A DNA stretch of 21,500 nt, taken from Bdellovibrio sp. (GTDB taxonomy: Bacteria > Myxococcota > SpSt-1050). The stretch is from assembly GCA_020725805.1 (NCBI GenBank), contig DYEF01000025.1, positions 1 to 21,500 on the forward strand, given 5' to 3'. The notes under the pieces are model-generated. The model had not been told where the DNA came from. It did not search any database and worked only from the letters and a program-made list of their open reading frames with translations. Shown here one piece after another: positions 7,935-15,471 of the stretch. Numbering within the stretch: the first letter of the stretch is position 1; the number at the start of each line of letters is the position of its first letter. A program made the translations under genes and the position numbers.

Positions 7935-7949
7935 TTAAATGGTGATAAT
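7921..7949 (+). promoter_or_regulatory. Sigma-70-type promoter of the delta-60 repeat gene
   Basis: A perfect TTGACA (7921-7926), a 17-bp spacer and GATAAT (7944-7949, five of six) precede the gene. Transcription would start near 7956, leaving a leader of only about 14 bases that holds GGAGG at 7961-7965. I found no equally good promoter for the divergent minus-strand gene. Confidence 0.75.
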
Positions 7950-7969
7950 AAATTTAATACGGAGGACAT

Positions 7970-9259
7970 ATGACCGGTTTACCTATTAATAAGCGCGTAT
8001 TGAAGGGCGTTGTGCCGGCTATACTCATAATAATATTCCTTTCTCTCATAATCCTGAAGGGGTGTCCTGCAGGCAGCAAGGTCTATTTCACACTTGTAAG
8101 ATATAATCCCGACGGGAGTATAGACAGTTCGTTCGGAAAAAGCGGGATAGTCGTGACAGAGATAAAGGATTTCAGCCAGATTTACACACTCTCACTCCAG
8201 AATGACGGCAAAATCGTAGCAGCAGGTACCTCGGACGGGAAATATGCCGTAGTAAGATATCATCCGGACGGAAATATCGACAGGGGTTTTGGCAAAAACG
8301 GAAAATTCGTAAGCGGTTTTGATGCGGATTTCGGCCTAATCAAGAAAATCATAATCACAGATGACGGCAAAATACTTGCGGCCGGATATCACAGCATCAG
8401 AGACGGAAAAACCGAAAAATATTCGGATATGTCTGTAATCAGACTAAATAGCGACGGGACTCCGGATTACTCCTTCGGAAGAGGAGGAATTACCTTGATT
8501 AATGTAACCGGAGGGATTCACAGAGCATATAGTTTAGCAGCGCAATCGGACGGTAAAATAATTGTTGCAGGTATATGTGACCTTTATTACATCATCGCCA
8601 GACTGAATCAGGACGGAAGTATCGATCAGGATTTTGGTGAATTTTATGACGGATTTTCCCTAAAAGAGACAGGATCCGGTGACACAATGTCACTGGAAAT
8701 AATAGTATCGGATGATGACAAAAGCGTCCTAGTGGGCATTTCGGGAAATATAGTTACAAGATTAACCTATAATAAATACGGAATATACGTGGACGACACA
8801 TCCATCGATACCTCGAGCAGAAAATACCTGACACAATACGGTCCTTACTTTGAAGCAAATGCAATCAAAATTTTAAACGACATAGATATCATTACAGCAG
8901 GCACAACGGCTGAAAACCGGGAATTTTTGTCATTTGCACTGCTAAAACTGAGCTTTGATAATTCAGAAATCACTCAAAAGCCAAGAACCATTACAACAAA
9001 TATTTCCCAGAGAGGACCTGATGTGGCAAATGCCATAGCCGTTCAGAATGACGGAAAGATAATTCTCGGAGGGAGTGCGGCTTACGACTTTGCTCTTGTC
9101 AGATACAACACTGACGGAAGCACCGATAGCTCTTTCGGAGCACACGGGGTAATCACTACCCAGATCGGTTCGGAGGATGTAATTCAGGCTCTCGTAATCC
9201 AGAGCGACGGAAAGATAATCGCAGGCGGATATTCGGATACCACTTCAGGTAAATTCTGA
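7970..9259 (+). CDS. Delta-60 repeat (DUF5122-type) beta-propeller protein
   Basis: This 429-residue protein has an N-terminal hydrophobic segment (residues 12-29) followed by LKGC. Cys32 may be lipidated, though Lys in the lipobox is unusual; otherwise the segment is a membrane anchor or signal peptide. The rest consists of about seven tandem units of roughly 50 residues with the delta-60 pattern: LVRYNPDGSID-x-FG at the start and DGKI-x-AAG at the end. Clear units start near residues 39, 91, 151, 205 and 374. The units around 258-370 are degenerate. Seven units suggest a seven-bladed propeller on the outside of the cytoplasmic membrane. The function of this family is generally not known. 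It is read from a strong promoter with GGAGG four bases before ATG. The frame continues past the TGA with repeat-like residues, so the present end may be secondary. Confidence 0.88.
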   Translation: MTGLPINKRVLKGVVPAILIIIFLSLIILKGCPAGSKVYFTLVRYNPDGSIDSSFGKSGIVVTEIKDFSQIYTLSLQNDGKIVAAGTSDGKYAVVRYHPDGNIDRGFGKNGKFVSGFDADFGLIKKIIITDDGKILAAGYHSIRDGKTEKYSDMSVIRLNSDGTPDYSFGRGGITLINVTGGIHRAYSLAAQSDGKIIVAGICDLYYIIARLNQDGSIDQDFGEFYDGFSLKETGSGDTMSLEIIVSDDDKSVLVGISGNIVTRLTYNKYGIYVDDTSIDTSSRKYLTQYGPYFEANAIKILNDIDIITAGTTAENREFLSFALLKLSFDNSEITQKPRTITTNISQRGPDVANAIAVQNDGKIILGGSAAYDFALVRYNTDGSTDSSFGAHGVITTQIGSEDVIQALVIQSDGKIIAGGYSDTTSGKF

Positions 9260-9400
9260 AACACTGAATCTCCAAACCAGACATATTATGTACAGAACAT
9301 TACCTCATCAGGAAGCACAACCATATGGTTTGAAAAAGAATTTCCGTTTTGCGATATTATTGCCAGATTATTGTTGTTTATACGGCTTTTTTGGATATAA
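9260..9400 (+). other. In-frame continuation beyond the delta-60 stop, possible gene remnant
   Basis: After the TGA at 9257-9259 the same frame stays open for 46 codons to a TAA at 9398-9400. Near its end it reads FPFCDIIARL, which resembles the opening strand of the repeats (compare YYIIARLNQDG and YDFALVRYNTDG in the gene). No DGS-x-D follows, so a complete extra unit is absent. It could be a tail cut off by a nonsense mutation, or chance. The 179-bp gap otherwise holds only the next gene's promoter and ribosome site. Confidence 0.35.
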
Positions 9401-9401
9401 T
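9374..9401 (+). promoter_or_regulatory. Likely promoter of the PKD lipoprotein / tol-like operon
   Basis: A perfect -10 TATAAT (9396-9401) lies 16 bp after TTGTTT (9374-9379), a weak -35. The start would be near 9408, followed by a strong ribosome site AAGGAGG at 9425-9431, seven bases before ATG. Confidence 0.5.
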
Positions 9402-9438
9402 ATGCCTGCCTTTTGATGTATTATAAGGAGGTTACTAA

Positions 9439-11316
9439 ATGAAGAATTTAATTACTTTGCTTGTTATTATTATGTTCGTTGCCTGTCAGTGCGAGGACGA
9501 GACTGTCACTGCAATTACGAGAGGAATAAAGATCGAGGCTGTCAATCAGAATCTCCCGACAAAATTCGAGACCTCATCCAAGGATATATTCAATCTGGAT
9601 TTCGGAATGAGGACAATCAACAAGACATACGAAGAACAGATCAGAATAACCAATCAGTCAGCAAATGAAATAGTAATCAAATCGATCAGTGTAACAGACA
9701 ACGCAAACGGTGTTTATTCGATAAAGGAAGAGATTCCGGCAAAAATCGAGGGGAACAAAAGCATCACATTTACTGTTCTCTACAGCCCCAAAAAGGACAA
9801 GTCGAATGACCTCGGCAAACTCAAAATACTGACAGAGAACACAACAATACCTGACGCCACAGTCAATCTGATAGGCAACGGGACCACCTCCGAGGCAACG
9901 ATTCAGATTATCTCCCCCGACGGAAAGGACCTTACCTGCGACAACAAGGGGATTCAGATGACATATTATTTCGGACCCCAGAGAGTTAATACCTCCAAGA
10001 CCCTGACTGCCGTTGTAAAGAACAAAGGCCCCTCCACTCTCAATGTAACTATGTCTCCCGTGCTTGGTTCGGCATTCCAGATAGTCAAGCCCACAACAAA
10101 CAGTTTTTCACTCAAACCAAATTCCGAGACACAGGAAATAACTGTAAAATTCACTCCGACCACAACCGATACATACAATGGCAAGATAATCCTGACTACA
10201 AATGATTCAAACTGCACAACTGCAAATGAACTCTATCTGACCGGCCGTGGAACCTCCGGCGGGATAGAGGTATGCGGTGAATCCGATGACTGTCCGAGCG
10301 AACTTCCGATGTGTCAGTGCACTCTCGAAAATACAACTACTATTACTATGGACTTCGGCGATGTAAAAAAGGGTGAAAAGAAGGATATGCAGATCAGAAT
10401 CAAAAATCTCGGAGATTCAAATCTGAACATCAATGAGGTAAAATTTGACACGCAGAGCGACGAATTCTCCTACACACCCGCCATCCCTCCGAAAGTAACA
10501 CTCAAACCGACAGGGGACCCGAACGGAGAGGACGTCAAGGTTCTGACAGTGACCTACGCCCCCTCCTCAAACAACAAATCTTCAAACACACTTACAATCA
10601 AAAGCGACGATTCCTCCAAGCCTTCGATAAAGGTAAAACTCAACGGCGAATCGAATCCCAAACTCTCCGTATCCCCCGATGGTATGCTTGTCTTCAAGAC
10701 AGCCGCTTCAAAGACAGAATCCCAGCCGTTTACAATCACCAATGCCGGTTATGCCCCGCTTGTGGTCTCGAAAATCGAAATTGACCCCAACACCGGAGTA
10801 CCAAAATCCTTCAACATACTGAATTTCAGTGCGGAAAAGACCCTTCAGCCCGGAGAATTTTTCAATGTCAACGTGGAATTTACAAACAATCCGAACATTC
10901 CGAACGAGAGTGCCCAGATATTCATCTACAGCAACGACCCGTACTGGTCGAGTTCCGAAAACCCGTACTATATACTGATGCTCTACTCCGATGACAATAC
11001 GTCGGATATGCCCCCGGTAGCAGTGGCAAAGGCACCGGGCGGAGACCTCCAGAAGGTCAGAAGCAACGAAAGGCCCTTAAAGGTTCTTCTCGACGGCTCA
11101 CAGTCGCACGATGACAATTCCATTGCACAATATAAATGGACGCTCCTGTTCAAACCGAAGAATTCACAGGCACAGATAGATGACCCGACTGCCCAGAATA
11201 CCTTCTTCAATGCAGACGAATACGGCAAATATACGATTCAGCTGATTGTAGTAGACAATGTCGGTCAGGAAAGCACTCCTTCCACAATCTCCGTAACAGT
11301 AGTGGAAGATATATAA
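9439..11316 (+). CDS. Lipoprotein with four choice-of-anchor-D domains and a C-terminal PKD domain
   Basis: The 625-residue protein starts with a lipoprotein signal (MKNLITLLVIIMFVAC, Cys16). Four immunoglobulin-like repeats of the ASPM/SPD-2/Hydin (choice-of-anchor D) type follow at about 48-148, 175-271, 300-403 and 407-517. They are recognised by FG-x-x-x-x-x-K openings, NxG turns and endings such as LIGNGT, LTGRGT and LNGES. A short Cys-rich linker (C279, C285, C292, C294) sits between repeats two and three. A PKD-like domain covers about 524-622, with LDGSQSHDDN and the closing YTIQLIVVDNVG. These are adhesive or scaffold folds, and the protein is probably exposed at the periplasm or cell surface. 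Its stop is 12 bp before the tolQ-like gene, which suggests one transcript and a possible link with the Tol-type motor. The ligand is unknown. Confidence 0.87.
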   Translation: MKNLITLLVIIMFVACQCEDETVTAITRGIKIEAVNQNLPTKFETSSKDIFNLDFGMRTINKTYEEQIRITNQSANEIVIKSISVTDNANGVYSIKEEIPAKIEGNKSITFTVLYSPKKDKSNDLGKLKILTENTTIPDATVNLIGNGTTSEATIQIISPDGKDLTCDNKGIQMTYYFGPQRVNTSKTLTAVVKNKGPSTLNVTMSPVLGSAFQIVKPTTNSFSLKPNSETQEITVKFTPTTTDTYNGKIILTTNDSNCTTANELYLTGRGTSGGIEVCGESDDCPSELPMCQCTLENTTTITMDFGDVKKGEKKDMQIRIKNLGDSNLNINEVKFDTQSDEFSYTPAIPPKVTLKPTGDPNGEDVKVLTVTYAPSSNNKSSNTLTIKSDDSSKPSIKVKLNGESNPKLSVSPDGMLVFKTAASKTESQPFTITNAGYAPLVVSKIEIDPNTGVPKSFNILNFSAEKTLQPGEFFNVNVEFTNNPNIPNESAQIFIYSNDPYWSSSENPYYILMLYSDDNTSDMPPVAVAKAPGGDLQKVRSNERPLKVLLDGSQSHDDNSIAQYKWTLLFKPKNSQAQIDDPTAQNTFFNADEYGKYTIQLIVVDNVGQESTPSTISVTVVEDI

Positions 11317-11328
11317 GACGGGTAATTT

Positions 11329-12072
11329 ATGAAAGAGTTTGCAACATTATTTCTGAGTCAGTTGGTATCACAGGAACAGGGCTCTTCCGAGATAAATATG
11401 CTCGAACTGATTACACATTCAGGCCCTGTCGTCACGGGTGTTCTGATAATACTCGTCCTCTTTTCAATAGGCTCGTGGGCTGTTATAATATATAAACTTC
11501 TGCAGTTCAGAAAGGCTTTTATCAAGACCAGCAGTTTCATAAATATGTTCTGGGAATCGAGACGGCTGGATGAGATTTATGAAAACTCGGTAAAATATAC
11601 AGAAAGCCCTGTGGCACGGGTATTCAGAGCCGGCTATAACGAAATGATAAAAGTGAAGAAGAAACTCGAGAAGAAGGAGGGCGAAACCGGTTCAATGGGA
11701 GATGAACTCAGCGGTATGGACAATATAACGCGCGCAATGAAAAGGTCTCATACTGCCGAGATCACCCATCTTGAGTCGCTTGTCCCGTTCCTTGCCACTA
11801 CCGGGTCCACGACTCCGTTCATAGGTCTGTTCGGAACTGTCTGGGGAATTATGGTAGCCTTTCAGGATATAGGCAGAATGGGTTCTGCCAATCTTGCCAC
11901 GGTAGCCCCCGGCATATCCGAAGCACTTATAGCGACTGCGACAGGGCTTGCAGCCGCAATCCCCGCGGTTATTGCATACAACTTCTTCAACAGCAAGATC
12001 AAGGTCCTTGATGCGGAGATGGAGAGTTTTACGAGCGACTTCCTTAACATTGTCAAAAGACACTTTATGTAA
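11329..12072 (+). CDS. tolQ: TolQ/ExbB/MotA-family proton channel subunit
   Basis: The 247-residue protein has the TolQ/ExbB layout: one membrane segment at about 34-56, a cytoplasmic loop at about 57-148, and two further segments at about 150-178 and 192-220. The family signatures are TTPFIGLFGTVWGIMVAFQ at 161-179 and ATVAPGISEALIATATGLAAAIPAV at 190-214. With the TolR/ExbD-like product of the next gene it should form the inner-membrane proton-driven motor that energises a TonB/TolA-type protein. The loop has a charged insert (KKKLEKKEGETGS). A start at Met24 (11398, MLELITHSG) resembles the usual TolQ start and is a fair alternative. I cannot tell TolQ from ExbB or Agl-type paralogues by sequence alone. 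Confidence 0.9.
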   Translation: MKEFATLFLSQLVSQEQGSSEINMLELITHSGPVVTGVLIILVLFSIGSWAVIIYKLLQFRKAFIKTSSFINMFWESRRLDEIYENSVKYTESPVARVFRAGYNEMIKVKKKLEKKEGETGSMGDELSGMDNITRAMKRSHTAEITHLESLVPFLATTGSTTPFIGLFGTVWGIMVAFQDIGRMGSANLATVAPGISEALIATATGLAAAIPAVIAYNFFNSKIKVLDAEMESFTSDFLNIVKRHFM

Positions 12073-12074
12073 CT

Positions 12075-12488
12075 ATGGGAATGGGAACAAACAAAGACCG
12101 CAATGCAATATCGGATATTAATGTTACACCGCTTGTCGATGTAATGCTAGTTTTGCTCGTTATTTTTATGGTAACTGCTCCTATGATGCAGCAGGGGATC
12201 AAACTCGATTTACCTAAAGCAAGGGCGCAGAATCTTCCGGGAGCGGAGAACAAGGTCCTGATTTCCATTGACGCCTCAAAGAAGATATATCTCGGCAAGA
12301 CCGAAATTCCGATAGAGAGACTCGAAGAAGTCATAAAGAACAACGAAAGAATCAAGACCGACAAGGAAGTCTATCTCTACGCAGACCGCACACTGCCTTA
12401 CGGATTTGTAATCAAAATAATGGGACTCCTCAAAGATGCAGGGGCAGAAAACGTAGGACTCGTTACATATCCCGAAGATGAAAAATAG
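12075..12488 (+). CDS. tolR: TolR/ExbD-family motor subunit
   Basis: This 137-residue protein has the classic short cytoplasmic start, one membrane helix at about 19-40 (TPLVDVMLVLLVIFMVTAPMM) and a periplasmic domain. Asp22 in LVDVML corresponds to the essential membrane aspartate of TolR and ExbD that takes part in proton transfer. The periplasmic part (KVLISIDASKKIYLG, EVYLYADRTLPYG, VGLVTYPED) fits the family fold. It begins two bases after the tolQ-like stop. Met3 at 12081 is an alternative start. Its end overlaps the next gene by 11 bp. It should work as a dimer in the pore of the TolQ-type pentamer. Confidence 0.92.
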   Translation: MGMGTNKDRNAISDINVTPLVDVMLVLLVIFMVTAPMMQQGIKLDLPKARAQNLPGAENKVLISIDASKKIYLGKTEIPIERLEEVIKNNERIKTDKEVYLYADRTLPYGFVIKIMGLLKDAGAENVGLVTYPEDEK

Positions 12489-13185
12489 AAGTGAAAAAGG
12501 CATTATTTTTGCAATACTCGTATCTGTCATAGCACATCTGTTTTTATTCTTTACCATCATTTTCCTCCCGGGCAGTCTAAGTTCGAAGACAGACTCCAAA
12601 GAGCGGGTCATCGTAACCCGTCTCGTGGCTCTCGGTGTCCCGAGAAGCGAGAAGATTATGCCACGTCTCACAGGAGAGACGGCAGAACCCAGAAAAGAGA
12701 TTGTAATCAGCACCGAAAATCCCGAGCCGGCAGAAAAGACGGTTAAAAAGGAGGAAAAGAAAAAGGAGGACGAATTCAGTAAAAAGCTCCTCTCTTCCAT
12801 CAGCAAGGTCAAAAAGATGATGGATGCAAAAGACAATTCACCGCCGGCAGGAGACCCTAACGGCTCACCTTTTGGTGACAGTACGGACGGACAGCAGGGA
12901 GACCTATATCTCACCGAGATTTATAACAGGATAAAAAGTAATTACGTAATACCCGACATAATTACGGACAGACAGAGAAAGGACCTGCACGCAATTATAA
13001 TAATCTACATTGATTCGAACGGCAAACTTCTGAAATACGAATTTGAAAAGAAGAGCGGAAATTCACATTTCGACAATGCACTCATAAATGCCATCAACCG
13101 TTCGTCACCGTTCAAGGCGCCTCCCAAGGAGAGGGCAAAGATTTACAGAACGGACGGAATCGGAATTAATTTTTCAATAGAATAG
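12478..13185 (+). CDS. TonB/TolA-type energy transducer
   Basis: The 235-residue product has an N-terminal membrane anchor (about 9-31, IIFAILVSVIAHLFLFF), including the His of the usual S-x-x-x-H helix motif. A charged linker rich in K, E and P (about 65-115) and a flexible G/P/D/S stretch (118-141) follow, then a TonB/TolA C-terminal domain (145-235: YLTEIYNRIKSNYVIPD, IDSNGKLLKYEFEKKSGN, FDNALINAINRSSPFKAPP). It would span the periplasm and pass motor energy to an outer-membrane partner. The linker is short compared with E. coli TolA, so TonB-like use is also possible. The gene overlaps the tolR-like gene by 11 bp, supporting one translation unit. No tolB or pal gene is in the window. Confidence 0.88.
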   Translation: MKNRSEKGIIFAILVSVIAHLFLFFTIIFLPGSLSSKTDSKERVIVTRLVALGVPRSEKIMPRLTGETAEPRKEIVISTENPEPAEKTVKKEEKKKEDEFSKKLLSSISKVKKMMDAKDNSPPAGDPNGSPFGDSTDGQQGDLYLTEIYNRIKSNYVIPDIITDRQRKDLHAIIIIYIDSNGKLLKYEFEKKSGNSHFDNALINAINRSSPFKAPPKERAKIYRTDGIGINFSIE

Positions 13186-13214
13186 GTATCTGGGTTTTGC
13201 TCTTCATTTACTGC

Positions 13215-13243
13215 TTGCAACAAGGATAAAAATATAATATATA
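13215..13243 (+). promoter_or_regulatory. Weak candidate promoter for the HAMP gene
   Basis: TTGCAA (13215-13220) lies 17 bp before TATATA (13238-13243) in the 126-bp gap after the tonB/tolA-like gene. A better -10, TATAAT at 13233-13238, overlaps it but lacks a -35 at good distance. No terminator is visible in the gap, so read-through from the motor genes is equally possible. Confidence 0.3.
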
Positions 13244-13311
13244 ACCTCTTAACCTTGTATGCGGTTTTTATGCTGTATTTTGATTAGTTATTTTTCAGAG
13301 AGGTATTTACT

Positions 13312-13923
13312 ATGGAAGAGAGAAAACCTTTTAGAAGAAAGCAGTTTCTCATCAACCGTGCGTTTCAGATTAAATACACAGTGATAATAGCTGTAATCGG
13401 TATTATCATTGCAGTCCTCTGGGGAACCCTCTTCTACAAAGCCAGCAAGGAGAATTCCCAGCAGATGCTTATGCTTGTTCAGATGGACCCCAATCTCTCC
13501 TCAATGACAGATATCATAAAGGAGAAACTCGCGGCAGAAGACAGCAAGATTATGCTCTATCTCATTGCATTTGTCGTAGCAATCTTTCTCTCTCTTGTCA
13601 TCTGGGGAATTCTGATTACCCACCGTATTGCCGGTCCTATTTTCATTATCTCAAGATATGTCGACTCCATTGCTGACGGGAAAATTCCCGAGACAAGACC
13701 ACTCAGGAAGAAAGACGAACTCAAGGAATTTTTCGACAAATTCAGCAGAATGATCGAGGCGCTCAAGGAGAGAGAAAATGTTGATATAGTCGTAATAAAC
13801 GACGTACTAAAGACCCTTGAGGTAATAAAGGATACACTCCCCGCCGAAAGAAAGGCCGAGATTGAGAGAGAGATCGGCGAACTTGGCAAGATTATCGAAA
13901 GGAAAAGGGAGTTCACAAAATAA
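13312..13923 (+). CDS. Two-TM HAMP-domain protein without output domain
   Basis: The 203-residue protein has a basic start, a first membrane helix at about 22-42, a short periplasmic part of about 38 residues, a second helix at about 81-103, and a HAMP-type linker at about 104-155 with the familiar HRIAGPI and LRKKDELKEFFDKFSRM patterns. It ends in a charged helix (ERKAEIEREIGELGKIIERKR). In chemoreceptors and sensor kinases a HAMP domain passes a signal to a kinase, cyclase or signalling domain, and none is present here. The stop is in-frame and the last part is a normal coiled coil, so this does not look like a simple truncation. It may signal through a partner. A ribosome site GAGAGG lies eight bases before ATG, and the aminotransferase gene follows after 32 bp. 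Confidence 0.82.
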   Translation: MEERKPFRRKQFLINRAFQIKYTVIIAVIGIIIAVLWGTLFYKASKENSQQMLMLVQMDPNLSSMTDIIKEKLAAEDSKIMLYLIAFVVAIFLSLVIWGILITHRIAGPIFIISRYVDSIADGKIPETRPLRKKDELKEFFDKFSRMIEALKERENVDIVVINDVLKTLEVIKDTLPAERKAEIEREIGELGKIIERKREFTK

Positions 13924-13955
13924 CCGCACCACTTTATCCCTTACGGAGAAAAATT

Positions 13956-15125
13956 ATGAAAAAAATCACTGAGGCAGATAGAATCAGAAATCTACCCCGT
14001 TATCTTTTTGCAGAGATCGACAGAAAGAAGAAAGAACTGATATCAAGAGGTGTCGATATAATCAGCCTCGGTATAGGCGACCCCGATATGCCGACACCCA
14101 AATTTATTATAAAAAGAATCCAGAAAGCTCTCAACAATCCTGCAAACCACAGATACCCGGATTATGAAGGCTCACCGTTTCTGAGAAAGGCGGTCTCAAA
14201 ATACTACGAGAGTAGATTTGGTCACAAAATTAATCCTGATACGGAGGTATTGATAACCATAGGCTCAAAGGAAGCAATATTCCATCTGCCATACGCATTT
14301 CTGAATCCGAATGATTATGCCATCGTTCCTGACCCGGGTTATCCGGTATACGGTATCTCAACAAAAATGATAGGTGCAAATGTATACAGGGCCCCGCTTC
14401 TGAAAGAGAACAACTTCCTGATAGACATAGACAAAATCCCCGTCAATATACTCAGAAAGACAAAAATAATCTTCATCAATTATCCCAACAATCCCACAGG
14501 GGCAATAGCAGATGACAGATTTTACAGAGCCCTCGTCCGCACTGCCAGAAAATACGGTATACTTATTGCCTCAGACTTTGCATATTCCGAGGTCACCTTC
14601 GACGGATACAGAACACCCTCGATGTTTGATTTCGACAGGGATAAAATGGTCTCACTCGAATTTCATTCTCTCTCAAAGCCGTTCAATATGACAGGTTACA
14701 GGATAGGATTTGTTGTCTCTAATTCGTTCGTAATCGATGCACTGAAGAGACTCAAGACGAATATGGATTCCGGTGCATTTACTGCCATTCAGGAAGGAGC
14801 AGAAGAGGCACTCCTTAAGGGAGACAAGGCAATAAAGACCATCAATGATATTTACCGCCGAAGAAGAGATCTGGTTGCCGGTGCACTGGAAAAATGCCAT
14901 ATAAATTTCCACTATCCCAGAGGGACGTTCTATATATGGTCAGAGGTCCCAAACGGTTTTACGAGTATATCCTTTGTACAGAAACTGATGGAAGAGACGG
15001 GTGTAATCGTAACCCCGGGAAACGGTTTCGGCGAGTACGGAGAGGGATATTTCAGAATCTCGACAACCATAAGTGATAAAAGGCTGAAAGAGGCTATGCA
15101 GAGGATAAGAAACTTTCTTTCATAA
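13956..15125 (+). CDS. dapL: LL-diaminopimelate-aminotransferase-like PLP enzyme (class I/II)
   Basis: The 389-residue protein is a fold-type I aminotransferase of the DapL type. Typical features are LPRYLFAEIDRKKKELISRG at 13-32, the GIGDPDMPTP block at 39-48, HRYPDYEGS at 65-73, NYPNNPTG at 175-182 (Asn179 binds PLP), SDFAYSE at 206-212 (Asp207 and Tyr210), the Schiff-base Lys241 in SLSKPFNMTGYR, and the substrate-carboxylate Arg367 in YFRIST. DapL turns tetrahydrodipicolinate and glutamate into LL-diaminopimelate for lysine and peptidoglycan synthesis. Related enzymes use other amino acids, so the exact substrate is probable but not proved. A ribosome site GGAG precedes the ATG. The 32-bp gap to the HAMP gene suggests co-transcription. 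No other lysine-pathway gene is nearby. Confidence 0.85.
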   Translation: MKKITEADRIRNLPRYLFAEIDRKKKELISRGVDIISLGIGDPDMPTPKFIIKRIQKALNNPANHRYPDYEGSPFLRKAVSKYYESRFGHKINPDTEVLITIGSKEAIFHLPYAFLNPNDYAIVPDPGYPVYGISTKMIGANVYRAPLLKENNFLIDIDKIPVNILRKTKIIFINYPNNPTGAIADDRFYRALVRTARKYGILIASDFAYSEVTFDGYRTPSMFDFDRDKMVSLEFHSLSKPFNMTGYRIGFVVSNSFVIDALKRLKTNMDSGAFTAIQEGAEEALLKGDKAIKTINDIYRRRRDLVAGALEKCHINFHYPRGTFYIWSEVPNGFTSISFVQKLMEETGVIVTPGNGFGEYGEGYFRISTTISDKRLKEAMQRIRNFLS

Positions 15126-15160
15126 TTACGTCTTTACCGGATAGCTGATTAGGGGAAAAA

Positions 15161-15233
15161 TGGAGCGGAGGGGATTCGAACCCCCGGCCTCCACGTTGCG
15201 AACGTGATGCTCTCCCAGCTGAGCTACCGCCCC
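15161..15233 (-). tRNA. tRNA-Ala (anticodon CGC)
   Basis: The minus strand folds into a full 73-nt cloverleaf. The acceptor stem is GGGGCGG/CCGCTCC with the G3-U70 pair that marks alanine tRNAs. The D arm is GCTC-AGCTGGGA-GAGC, the anticodon stem is TCACG/CGTGG with loop TTCGCAA (anticodon CGC at 15198-15200), and the T arm has the standard TTCGAAT loop. The discriminator base is A73 and CCA is not encoded; a T-run follows the 3' end directly. The gene reads GCG codons and lies opposite to the flanking plus-strand genes. Confidence 0.96.
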
Positions 15234-15245
15234 GTAGGAAGAGCA

Positions 15246-15274
15246 CTTATAAATTGTTTTCATTAAATAGTCAA
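15246..15274 (-). promoter_or_regulatory. Promoter of the tRNA-Ala gene
   Basis: On the minus strand, TTGACT (15269-15274) and TATAAG (15246-15251) are separated by exactly 17 bp. Transcription would start about 6 bases before the tRNA 5' end at 15233. The match to the sigma-70 consensus is good. Confidence 0.75.
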
Positions 15275-15307
15275 ATAAGAACTTCATCTGATTTTGACCT
15301 GCCTGCC

Positions 15308-15325
15308 TTCCGGCTTGTCCCGGAA
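15308..15325. repeat. Small inverted repeat in the tRNA-regulator gap
   Basis: TTCCGG (15308-15313) and CCGGAA (15320-15325) pair around the loop CTTGTC. No T-run follows on either strand, so it is not a normal terminator. It could be a protein site upstream of the response-regulator promoter or be chance. I see nothing else in 15275-15421. Confidence 0.3.
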
Positions 15326-15421
15326 AGTATCAAAGACTTAACCACAAAAAAGTAGGTGAAGAAGAGGCAAAAAATCTGAAATCACATTTCATAAAATCTG
15401 CTGACTGTCCATCATCAGGCC

Positions 15422-15450
15422 TTTACATCCGTAAAATTTTTGTATATAAA
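15422..15450 (+). promoter_or_regulatory. Promoter of the NtrC-type regulator gene
   Basis: TTTACA (15422-15427, five of six) and TATAAA (15445-15450, five of six) are 17 bp apart. Transcription would begin near 15457, leaving a leader of about 15 bases with GAGG at 15458-15461 as ribosome site. Confidence 0.65.
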
Positions 15451-15471
15451 AAAGACCGAGGTTAAAAGATT

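Noticed and set aside
9257-9259. TGA recoding (selenocysteine or read-through) at the end of the delta-60 gene
   Set aside because: No hairpin typical of a selenocysteine element was seen just after it, the repeats contain no redox Cys position there, and TGA is a normal stop elsewhere in the window.
12276-12914. Minus-strand frame (212 codons) opposite the tolR- and tonB/tolA-like genes
   Set aside because: The Ser/Phe/Leu-rich sequence mirrors the Lys/Glu-rich coding strand; both sense genes are well supported.
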